Assembly: GCF_021431925.1 (NCBI RefSeq) | Contig: NZ_CP090371.1 | Span: 1,860,001-1,924,000 of the forward strand | Length of the DNA stretch: 64,000 nt | Reading direction: 5' to 3' | DNA from: Halobaculum sp. CBA1158 | GTDB taxonomy: Archaea > Halobacteriota > Halobacteria > Halobacteriales > Haloferacaceae | In this document: one piece after another, positions 56,940 through 64,000 of the stretch | How positions within the stretch are numbered: position 1 is the stretch's first letter | Layout of the letters: every line of letters begins with the position of its first letter | The notes under the pieces: model-generated | The model's input: the letters and a program-made list of their open reading frames with translations, nothing else | Database searches by the model: none | Told to the model about the DNA's origin: nothing | Position numbers and translations under genes: made by a program

Positions 56940-59093
56940 ATGTCCGAGGACACCACTCGGCGACGCTTCCTCACGGCGGCAGGCTCGGGCGTGGCGGCCG
57001 CGCTCGCGGGTTGCTCCGGGAACCAACCGAACGAACAATCGACCGATACCGCGGCCGACACACCCAGTTCGACGGACACGGCGACAGCGACGCCGGAATC
57101 CGAGCGGGAGTACACCGGCGGAACCCTCCAGTTGGCCTCCAACGGTCCGGTCCAGACGCTCGACCCGATAAACGCCAAGGGGTCGGGCGCTGGCTATAAC
57201 CAGTACAACGGCACGCTCATGGCGTTCGAGAACGGCGACCTCCCGCCGGTCGCCGGGCTCGCGACGGACTACGAGGTCTCAGACGACGGGCTTACCTACA
57301 CCTTCCAGCTCCGGGAGGGAGTCCAGTTCCACAACGGCGACGAACTGACGGCGCAGGACTTCGTCTACTCGTGGGAGCGGCTCGCGGGTGCCGAGGAGAC
57401 CCGCAACGCCGACGACATCGTCGGCGACACGTTCGCCATCGACCACGAGAAGCAGGACGACTTGGACGGCGTCTCGGCGTACATCCCCGGGACCCTCGCC
57501 GTCGAGGCGGTGGACGACTACACCTTCGAGTTCACGATGGCGACCCCGTTCACGGGCACGATGTCGCAGATCGCCAGCGGCACGTTCGCCCCGATCCCCG
57601 AGGGCGCGGTCGCGTACCCGAAGGACTACGAGGACCACGAGGGCGTCGACGGCCTGATGTGGGAGGGTGAGTACGAGTACAACGAGTACTTCTCCACGTC
57701 GGGTGACGGCCCGTTCTTCGCGGGTACGGGGGCGTTCCAGATCGACGCCTGGAGCAAGGGCGACCAGATCCGTCTGTCGGCGTTCGAGGACTACTACGGC
57801 GAGGGGCCGTACATCGACGAAATCGTCTACACCGTGATCGGGAACCAGCAGACGCGGTTCTCCCGGTTCAAGAACGGGAACCTCGACATCCTCCTAGAGG
57901 GAATGCCGACGGCGGCGTTCAACTCGGATCGGCGGTCCATCGACCGCGACCGCGGTACCTATCGCACGGGCACCTACGAACTCGACAACGGAACCACCGT
58001 CAACTACGGGGAGGCTCCGACGCTGTCGACGGATTACCTCGTCTTCAACGCCGCGCGGACCCCGAAGCCGGTCCGGCAGGCGATCGCCCACCTGATCAAC
58101 CAGGAGCGCATCTCCCAGGACGTGTACAAGGGGCTCCAGCCCGCGGCGTACCACCTCACGCCGCCGGGCGCGTTCATGGCCCGGGAGGGCGAGAACCCCG
58201 GCGAGAACTACAACAAACACTACCAGGACGGGCACCGCAACCGGATGGATCAGTTCTCGGACGGCTATCCCTACGGCGTCGGCGAAGCACGGATCGACGA
58301 GGCCCGGCGCATCATGGAGGAGGCCGGCTACAGCGAGGACGACCCCTACGAGGTCGAGTTCACCGTGTTCTCCGGTGACGGCGCTTGGGACTCCATCGCT
58401 CAGACGCTGCGCGACAAGGCGACGGCCGCCTACATCGACATCAACATCGTCAAGGCCGACTTCGGGACGATCATCGGACAGGCCCTCGACGGGGCGATGG
58501 ACATGTTTTCGCTGGGCGACGGGATGGAGTGGCCGGAGTCGGACAACTTCCTCCGGTTCATCCCGCCGTACGACAACCCCAGCGGGATGTTCACTCGGTG
58601 GACCTACCAGGTGGTCTGCTCGGACGTCGACTTCGACGGCGACGACGGCGACACCGTCGGTTCGAACGTCTACGCGGAGCTCGACGGCGACTTCCCCGAG
58701 GACCACGTGAAGGTCGACACCGAAAACAACGAGGTCCGAGTCGCGATCGAGGACGTCACTCCCGACGAGTTGGAATCAGCGATCAACGACGCCGGCTACA
58801 ACTACGGCGAGGCCGAGTCCACGCAGGCGGAGTTCGACCCGCTGATGCCGGAGTCGGACCGCGAGTGGGACACGTACCTCGAGAACCGCGGACCGGGCGA
58901 GGATGCGGTCCGTGCACGCGACGAGGTCTACTACTTCCAGGAGGAGGTCAACTGGGCCGCCGTCCAGGAACTCCCGCTCGTTCACTCCGTCTCCCAGCGG
59001 CTCTGGCAGGATCGGGTGAACGTCCGCATGGCCGGGACCATGGAGAACCAGACGTTCAACACCCTCACGCTCCAGGACCAGGACGGCAACTGA
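56940..59093 (+). CDS. Peptide ABC transporter substrate-binding lipoprotein
   Basis: A 717-residue SBP_bac_5-family binding protein, longer than usual (about 500-600). A Tat signal (TTRRRFLTAAGSG) and lipobox LAGC with Cys25 predict a Tat-exported lipid-anchored protein. After a Thr/Ser/Asp linker come the family segments GGTLQLASNGPVQTLDPINAKGSG, EGVQFHNGDELTAQDFVYSWERL and VNYGEAPTLSTDYLVFNAARTPKPVRQAIAHLINQERI. Residues ~560-625 form an insertion that resembles an HMA ferredoxin-like domain lacking its metal cysteines. It is the first gene of a peptide-import operon. It starts at 56940 beside a TATA-overlapping inverted repeat. Confidence 0.93.
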   Translation: MSEDTTRRRFLTAAGSGVAAALAGCSGNQPNEQSTDTAADTPSSTDTATATPESEREYTGGTLQLASNGPVQTLDPINAKGSGAGYNQYNGTLMAFENGDLPPVAGLATDYEVSDDGLTYTFQLREGVQFHNGDELTAQDFVYSWERLAGAEETRNADDIVGDTFAIDHEKQDDLDGVSAYIPGTLAVEAVDDYTFEFTMATPFTGTMSQIASGTFAPIPEGAVAYPKDYEDHEGVDGLMWEGEYEYNEYFSTSGDGPFFAGTGAFQIDAWSKGDQIRLSAFEDYYGEGPYIDEIVYTVIGNQQTRFSRFKNGNLDILLEGMPTAAFNSDRRSIDRDRGTYRTGTYELDNGTTVNYGEAPTLSTDYLVFNAARTPKPVRQAIAHLINQERISQDVYKGLQPAAYHLTPPGAFMAREGENPGENYNKHYQDGHRNRMDQFSDGYPYGVGEARIDEARRIMEEAGYSEDDPYEVEFTVFSGDGAWDSIAQTLRDKATAAYIDINIVKADFGTIIGQALDGAMDMFSLGDGMEWPESDNFLRFIPPYDNPSGMFTRWTYQVVCSDVDFDGDDGDTVGSNVYAELDGDFPEDHVKVDTENNEVRVAIEDVTPDELESAINDAGYNYGEAESTQAEFDPLMPESDREWDTYLENRGPGEDAVRARDEVYYFQEEVNWAAVQELPLVHSVSQRLWQDRVNVRMAGTMENQTFNTLTLQDQDGN
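58617..58810 (+). other. HMA-like segment inserted in the peptide-binding protein
   Basis: Residues ~560-625 of the binding protein. The run NVYAELDGDFPEDHVKVDTEN, then NEVRVAIEDVTPDELESAIN and DAGY, follows the helix-strand-strand-helix-strand pattern of heavy-metal-associated domains (compare the usual ...LEALDGV...V..D...GTVTVEG...P..L..A..DAGY). The CxxC metal site is absent; a lone Cys560 lies just before. Suggests a fold similarity, not metal binding. By-eye comparison only. Confidence 0.4.
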
Positions 59094-59180
59094 CACGACC
59101 GAGCGCCGGCCTCCTCGATTCAACAGTATTTTTGTAGTGCGATCGAAGTGACCAACGAGACCCCCTGACCTCCGAAACAC

Positions 59181-60227
59181 ATGAACCGGCTGAAATACAT
59201 CGTCAAGCGCGTCCTCATGTCCGTCCCGGTCCTGTGGTTGGGAACCAGTATGACCTGGTTCATCATCTACCAGGGTCCCGTGGACCCCGCCGCCAACCTC
59301 CTGAGCGGAAACGAACGACTCACGGAGGCGAAGTACGAGGCGGCCCGGACCGAACTCGGCCTCGATCAACCCCCGTTACAGCACTACGTCGACTGGATGT
59401 GGAACCTGTTCACGCTTGATCTCGGACAGACGTGGCTGGTGTACACCGGCTCTAACGTCGGCGCGCTGGTGCTCGATTTCCTGCCGCGGACCGTCTGGCT
59501 CGGCTTCTGGTCGGTGCTCATCGCGATCTGCATCGGCGTACCGCTGGGCTTCTACGCCGGGATCCGCTCGAACTCCGTCGCCGACTACATCGCCTCCGTT
59601 TCGGGGATCGTCTGGCGCGCGATGCCGAACTTCTGGCTCGCGGTGATCCTCCTCGCGCTGCTGGTCGGCTCGGAGTCGCTGTTCGGCTTCGACTGGGACA
59701 CCTTCTTGATCGACTTGCCCTCCGGTGTGACCGGGAACCCCGGACTCTCGTACATGGCCGGCGACCCGCTCGCCCTCTTCACGCAGCCGCGAGAGACGCT
59801 CGCGGCGATCAAGAAGATCCTGCCGGCCGCGCTCGTGTTGGGCTCGGCGTCGATGGGCAACGAGATGCGTATCGGGCGGACCGCGGTCCTCGAGACGAAG
59901 AACGAACAGTACGTCGACTTCGCTCGTGCACGCGGCGTTCCCGGACGAGCGATCGTCTGGAAGCACGTGTTCAGGAACGCGCTCGTCCCGCTGGTTCCGG
60001 TGATCACCACGGAGGCGTTCCTCCTCATCGGCGGCAGCGTCCTCGTCGAGTCCGTGTTCGGGATCAACGGGATGGGGAAGCTGTTCTTCGACGCCGCGAT
60101 ACAGGGCGACCTCCCGCTGGTCGGGTCGCTGATGTTCGTGTTCATCGTGCTCATGCTCACCATCAACATCGCACAGGACATCCTCTACACCTTGATCGAC
60201 CCCCGCGTGGGCTACGACGGGACCTGA
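59181..60227 (+). CDS. dppB: Peptide ABC transporter permease, DppB-like
   Basis: A 348-residue inner-membrane permease of the binding-protein-dependent transport family. Short cytoplasmic start then MNRLKYIVKRVLMSVPVLWLGTSMTWFIIY, the DppB signature. The EAA cytoplasmic loop is DFARARGVPGRAIVWKHVFRNALVPLVPVITTEAFLLIGGSVLVESVFGINGMG. About six helices. Starts 87 bp after the binding-protein gene, ATG fixed by the helix. A six-base gap separates it from DppC, so they are co-translated. Confidence 0.93.
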   Translation: MNRLKYIVKRVLMSVPVLWLGTSMTWFIIYQGPVDPAANLLSGNERLTEAKYEAARTELGLDQPPLQHYVDWMWNLFTLDLGQTWLVYTGSNVGALVLDFLPRTVWLGFWSVLIAICIGVPLGFYAGIRSNSVADYIASVSGIVWRAMPNFWLAVILLALLVGSESLFGFDWDTFLIDLPSGVTGNPGLSYMAGDPLALFTQPRETLAAIKKILPAALVLGSASMGNEMRIGRTAVLETKNEQYVDFARARGVPGRAIVWKHVFRNALVPLVPVITTEAFLLIGGSVLVESVFGINGMGKLFFDAAIQGDLPLVGSLMFVFIVLMLTINIAQDILYTLIDPRVGYDGT

Positions 60228-60233
60228 TATCAT

Positions 60234-61688
60234 ATGGCGACACCAACCAGAACCCTCACCGATGGCGAGGCCGCACCGCTTCGAGATCGAATCACCGCGA
60301 ACCCCCGCCCTGCGGCGACCTGGCTGGCCGTGGCCGCCGTGCTGTTCGCGCTCCAGGCCGGAGCAATTGCGCAGTTCCTGGCGGCGGCGCTCGCTGACGC
60401 CGCGGCCGCGCTGCCGGGGGTCGCCGCCCCTGCGGCCGTGCTCGCGCTCGAACGGGCGGCCGACGCCGTCCCGACGCTGCTCTCCCGCGAGACGATCCCG
60501 AACCGAGGGTACTACGACGGGAGCGGTTACGTCGGGACGTTCCTCGGGTTATCGCCGGACCTGGCGTGGCTGCTTCGGGCGGGGCTCATCTACGCGTACT
60601 CGTTCGCGACGCTGGGCTGGCTGTGGGTCGGTTACGAGCGGTACCGTACCCACTACCGGATCGCCGACTGGACCCCGCGTGACGACGTGATCGACCGGTT
60701 CCGGAGCCACAAGTGGGGGCTGTTCGGCGTCGCCGTCGTCGCGATGTTCTTCGTGATGGTCCTGTTCGCGCCGGCGCTCAGTCCCACGACGACGGCGGCG
60801 AACCTGGAGAACCCCTACCAGCACGAGGTGACCTACTGGGCAGACGGGGGCACGCAGACGGTCACCGTCGGGCAGGCGAACTTGGGATCGCAGTCCCAGG
60901 GAACGCCACAGGAGAACGTCGGTCCGATGCAGTACGACGACTACGGCCGGATCCACCCGTTCGGGACGCTACCGAGTGGAAAGGACCTGTTCACGTTCAT
61001 CGCCCACGGGTCGCGGATCTCGTTGATCATCGGTTTGGTGTCGGTCGGCCTCTCCGTGTCGATCGCGATCGTCCTCGCGCTGGTGACGGCGTACTACCGG
61101 GGGAAGATAGACCTCGGCGCAGTACTCGTCTCTGACGCCGTGATGGGGATGCCGCAGTTGCTCCTGCTCATCATGCTGTCCGTGATCCTCTCCGGGACGT
61201 GGGTCGGGAAGATATACTCGGGGGCGTTCGTGCTCGCGTTGATCTTCGCGGGCACGGGCTGGCCGGCGATGTGGCGGTCGTTCCGCGGCCCGGCGTTGCA
61301 GGTGTCGAACCGCGAGTGGGTCGACGCCGCGAAGTCGTTCGGACAGACGCCCACGGCGATCATGCGAAAACACATGCTCCCGTACATCACCGGCTACGTG
61401 CTCGTGTACGGGTCGATGACGTTGGGCGGGGCGATCATCGCCATCGCCGGGCTCTCGTTCCTCGGGCTGGGTGTCAACCCGCCCACGCCCGAGTGGGGAC
61501 GAGCGGTCAACGCGGGGCAGGACTACGTGACGACCGCCTCGTGGCACATCTCGCTCATCCCGGGAATCCTGATCACGCTCGTGGTGACGGGGTTCAACGC
61601 CCTCGGCGACGGCGTTCGCGACGCTATCGACCCCGAGTCCGACGCCGAAAGCGAGAACGCCGCGAGCGGTCGCGGGGGTGGTGCCTGA
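60234..61688 (+). CDS. dppC: Peptide ABC transporter permease, DppC-like, with N-terminal extension
   Basis: A 484-residue permease, longer than DppC (about 300) because of an N-terminal region of about 145 residues with extra hydrophobic helices (TWLAVAAVLFALQAGAIAQFLAAALADAAA; LLRAGLIYAYSFATLGWLWVG). The DppC core starts near FRSHKWGLFGVAVVAMFFVMVLFAPALS, then a large polar outer loop, then GLVSVGLSVSIAIVLALVTAYYRG and the EAA loop DAAKSFGQTPTAIMRKHMLPYITGYVLVYGSMTLGGAIIAIAGLSFLGLG. Stop and the next ATG overlap (TGATG). Confidence 0.93.
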   Translation: MATPTRTLTDGEAAPLRDRITANPRPAATWLAVAAVLFALQAGAIAQFLAAALADAAAALPGVAAPAAVLALERAADAVPTLLSRETIPNRGYYDGSGYVGTFLGLSPDLAWLLRAGLIYAYSFATLGWLWVGYERYRTHYRIADWTPRDDVIDRFRSHKWGLFGVAVVAMFFVMVLFAPALSPTTTAANLENPYQHEVTYWADGGTQTVTVGQANLGSQSQGTPQENVGPMQYDDYGRIHPFGTLPSGKDLFTFIAHGSRISLIIGLVSVGLSVSIAIVLALVTAYYRGKIDLGAVLVSDAVMGMPQLLLLIMLSVILSGTWVGKIYSGAFVLALIFAGTGWPAMWRSFRGPALQVSNREWVDAAKSFGQTPTAIMRKHMLPYITGYVLVYGSMTLGGAIIAIAGLSFLGLGVNPPTPEWGRAVNAGQDYVTTASWHISLIPGILITLVVTGFNALGDGVRDAIDPESDAESENAASGRGGGA

Positions 61689-62752
61689 TGCGACCGAACG
61701 GGGCCGACGGCGGCGACGCGCTCCTCGAGGTCGAGGGGCTGACGACGGTCTTCCACACCGACAAGGAGACGATACGCGCGGTCGACGACGTCTCCTTCGC
61801 CGTCGGGGAGGGCGAAACCCTCGGGATCGTCGGCGAGTCCGGCTCGGGCAAATCGGTCACGGCACGGTCGATCCTCGGGTTGATCGACTCCCCCGGCGTC
61901 ATCGAGTCCGGCTCGATCCGGTTCCGCGGGAACGAGCTGACCGACGACAACTGGGACACGCACCGCGGCGACATCTCGATCGTGTTCCAGGACCCGAGCA
62001 ACTCGCTCAACCCGGTGTACACCGTCGGGAATCAGATCCGCGAGACGCTGCGGATCCACCAGGGGCTGCGGGGCCAGGAGGCCCGCGATGAGGCCGTCCA
62101 GTTGCTCGAGTCGGTCGGGATCCCCGACGCCAGACGACGGGTTACCGAGTACCCGCACCAGTTCTCCGGCGGGATGCGCCAGCGGGCGGTCATCGCCGTC
62201 GCGCTGGCGTGCGATCCGGACCTGCTCGTGTGTGACGAGCCGACGACCGCGCTCGACGTGACGATCCAAGCGCAGATCCTGGAGCTGCTCGACGACCTAC
62301 AAGACCGAGAAGACCTCGCGATCGTGTTCATCACCCACGACATGGGCGTCATCGAGGAGACCGCCGATCGGGTGAACGTCATGTACGCCGGCGAGATCGT
62401 GGAGTCGGCTCCCGTCGACGAACTGTACGACGGGCCACAGCACCCGTACACGCGAGGGCTGCTCGCGTCGATCCCCGGCCGGACGGTCTCCGGCGACCGG
62501 CTGCCGACGATCGGCGGCGAGGTCCCCACCCCGACAACCGAGCCGACCGACTGTCGGTTCGCCGATCGCTGTCCGGAGGCGTTCGATGCCTGCGACCGCG
62601 TCCATCCGGAGCCGATCCGGGTCGGTCCCGACCATACTGCCGCGTGTCTGCTCCACGAGGAGGAGTACGATCGCGACCTCGACGCCGGCGATCCCCGGGA
62701 AGAGGGAACCCCTGACGGCGACGCCGTCGCCGATGGAGGTGATCGCGTGTGA
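61688..62752 (+). CDS. dppD: Peptide ABC transporter ATP-binding protein, DppD-like
   Basis: A 354-residue ATPase of the oligopeptide importer. Walker A GESGSGKS near residue 50, Q-loop [19 protein letters not shown], signature FSGGMRQRA, Walker [15 protein letters not shown]-loop [20 protein letters not shown]. The C-terminal oligo/HPY domain ([17 protein letters not shown]) is followed by a cysteine set [17 protein letters not shown], seen in DppD/DppF and thought to hold an Fe-S cluster in some. Acidic tail. Starts inside the DppC stop (TGATG) and ends in GTGA with DppF. Confidence 0.94.
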   Translation: MRPNGADGGDALLEVEGLTTVFHTDKETIRAVDDVSFAVGEGETLGIVGESGSGKSVTARSILGLIDSPGVIESGSIRFRGNELTDDNWDTHRGDISIVFQDPSNSLNPVYTVGNQIRETLRIHQGLRGQEARDEAVQLLESVGIPDARRRVTEYPHQFSGGMRQRAVIAVALACDPDLLVCDEPTTALDVTIQAQILELLDDLQDREDLAIVFITHDMGVIEETADRVNVMYAGEIVESAPVDELYDGPQHPYTRGLLASIPGRTVSGDRLPTIGGEVPTPTTEPTDCRFADRCPEAFDACDRVHPEPIRVGPDHTAACLLHEEEYDRDLDAGDPREEGTPDGDAVADGGDRV

Positions 62753-64000
62753 GCCACAACGACGCGGCGGCGGAGTCGGAGACGGCGAGCGAGTTCAACG
62801 CGAGTCGATCTGTCGAGTCGACCGTCGGGACCGACTCGGACGTCACGGCCGACGACCCTCTCGTCGAGGTCCGTGACCTGAAGAAGTACTACGACAACGA
62901 CGGATTCCTCGGCGACGACCCGGTCAAGGCGGTCGACGGCGTCTCGTTCGACATCCGCCGCGGCGAGACGCTGGGGCTCGTCGGCGAGTCCGGCTGCGGG
63001 AAGACGACGCTCGGCCGGACGATCCTCGGCCTCGAGGACGCGACCGACGGCGAGGTCGTCTCGGACGGGCGCAACGTGGCGCGCCTCTCGGGGAAACAGC
63101 TCCGCGAGTGGCAGCGGGACGCACAGATGGTGTTTCAGGACCCCGAGGCGAGCCTGAACGACCGGATGACGGTCGGCGAGATCGTCCGGGAGCCGCTGGA
63201 CGCCCACGACTGGGGGACCCCCGACGAGCGGAAACGACGCGTGTTCGAGCTGCTCGATCTCGTCGGCCTCAACGAAGAGCACTACTACCGCTACCCGCAC
63301 CAGTTCTCGGGCGGGCAGCGTCAGCGCGTCGGGATCGCGCGCGCGCTCGCGCTCGAACCGGAGTTCATCGTGCTCGACGAGCCTGTGTCGGCGCTCGACG
63401 TGAGCGTTCAGGCCCGAGTGATCAACCTCCTGGAAGACCTGCAGGAGGAACTCGGTCTCACCTACCTGTTCATCGCGCACGACCTCAGCGTCGTCCGGCA
63501 CATCGCCGACCGGGTCGCCGTGATGTACCTCGGCGAGGTGGTCGAGTTGGGCGACACGGAGTCGGTGTACGACGACCCGTCTCACCCGTACACGGTGTCG
63601 TTGCTGTCGGCGATTCCGGGGAGCCACACCGGCGTGGACCGCGACCGCGTGACGCTGCAGGGGACGCCGCCCTCGCCGCGGGACCCGCCCCAGGGCTGTC
63701 GGTTCTCCACACGCTGTCCGGCGAAGGTCCGTCCAGACGAGTTCGAGGACCTCTCACAGGACGCGTGGGAGCGCATCGACGCGCTTCATTCGGTGTTGCG
63801 TCAGCGGACGAACGCCGAGACGGGCGTCACCGAACGGCTGAAGCAGCGACTCGGGCTCGCGGCCGACGCGGCCGACGTCGACGAGGTGGTCGCCGATCTG
63901 TTCGGCTGGCATCCGGGCGACGACGAGGTCGAAGCCGGTCCCGACGACTCGCTGCTCACCGACGACGCCCGAACGGCCCTCAAAGACGCGATACAGTTCG
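62749..64000 (+). CDS. dppF: Peptide ABC transporter ATP-binding protein, DppF-like (partial, runs off the right edge)
   Basis: The second ATPase of the importer, from a GTG at 62749 overlapping the DppD stop. 417 codons are in the window with no stop. The head is polar and acidic (~45 residues), then [52 protein letters not shown] (Walker [10 protein letters not shown]), [50 protein letters not shown] and [26 protein letters not shown]. The HPY segment and [12 protein letters not shown] follow. After this family end, a further ~90 residues continue, so the protein is larger than usual DppF. The frame was traced by hand because it lacks a stop in the window. Confidence 0.92.
   Translation, partial: MSHNDAAAESETASEFNASRSVESTVGTDSDVTADDPLVEVRDLKKYYDNDGFLGDDPVKAVDGVSFDIRRGETLGLVGESGCGKTTLGRTILGLEDATDGEVVSDGRNVARLSGKQLREWQRDAQMVFQDPEASLNDRMTVGEIVREPLDAHDWGTPDERKRRVFELLDLVGLNEEHYYRYPHQFSGGQRQRVGIARALALEPEFIVLDEPVSALDVSVQARVINLLEDLQEELGLTYLFIAHDLSVVRHIADRVAVMYLGEVVELGDTESVYDDPSHPYTVSLLSAIPGSHTGVDRDRVTLQGTPPSPRDPPQGCRFSTRCPAKVRPDEFEDLSQDAWERIDALHSVLRQRTNAETGVTERLKQRLGLAADAADVDEVVADLFGWHPGDDEVEAGPDDSLLTDDARTALKDAIQF

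Overview
The window reads as chromosome of an extremely halophilic archaeon (class Halobacteria). The reasons are high GC, acidic Asp/Glu-rich proteins, many TATA-like boxes about 25-33 bp before the start codon (leaderless pattern), tightly overlapping ATGA/GTGA gene joints, and archaeal hallmark genes: a DacZ-type diadenylate cyclase, Nop5-fibrillarin, archaeal PPAT, archaeal-type methionine adenosyltransferase, an archaellin, a diphthamide synthase and a GCS2-type glutamate-cysteine ligase. I cannot name the genus from sequence alone. Most of the window is core or housekeeping DNA; I see no provirus, IS element or CRISPR array.

Layout. 0-3.6 kb: msrA, a CHY zinc-finger protein, an orphan D12-class adenine methylase, tRNA-Thr(UGU) and a GNAT acetyltransferase. 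3.8-8.8 kb: a branched-chain-amino-acid-type ABC cassette (LivH-LivM-LivG-LivF) without a binding protein; LivF carries seven perfect 60-bp tandem repeats, read in frame as a 20-residue repeat. 8.9-13.1 kb: a small winged-helix protein and sdhCDBA with a perfect palindrome in the sdhC promoter. 13.1-16.7 kb: a zinc-ribbon HTH regulator, then a divergent pair made of an M14 aspartoacylase-like enzyme and a RimK ATP-grasp ligase fused to a retropepsin-like protease domain. 17-27.4 kb: a DUF5786-type protein, a lone archaellin, an AlkA-type glycosylase, an HAD-ECH bifunctional beta-oxidation enzyme, a methyltransferase, an MFS transporter, UspA, a class V aminotransferase, and nop5-fibrillarin.

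27.8-44 kb: glutamate-cysteine ligase, an HTH regulator, PPAT, a single-cyclin-fold TFB-like protein, tRNA-Leu(UAG) with tRNA-like debris beside it, dacZ-mscS, an LbH acyltransferase, purD, a YyaL/DUF255 thioredoxin-like protein, cysteine synthase, a thioredoxin-like protein, methionine adenosyltransferase, a CYTH protein, an FKBP isomerase and a YlbF-family protein. Several of these concern thiols and sulfur amino acids. 43.7-56.7 kb: a MinD-like ATPase beside a RecA-fold protein that has lost its P-loop, a Ca/Na antiporter, a PhzF protein, Dph2, a metallo-beta-lactamase-fold protein, UspA, a large acidic coiled-coil protein, a HisG-like protein, BtpA, a PfkB kinase and a metallophosphoesterase. 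56.9 kb to the end: a peptide/oligopeptide ABC operon (binding protein, DppB, DppC, DppD, DppF), with DppF running off the right edge.

The observations I rate highest are the LivF repeat array with its internal hairpins, the RimK-retropepsin/aspartoacylase pair as a candidate peptide-tag writer/eraser, an HMA-like insertion in the peptide-binding protein, the MinD/degenerate-RecA pair, and the HisG-like paralogue.
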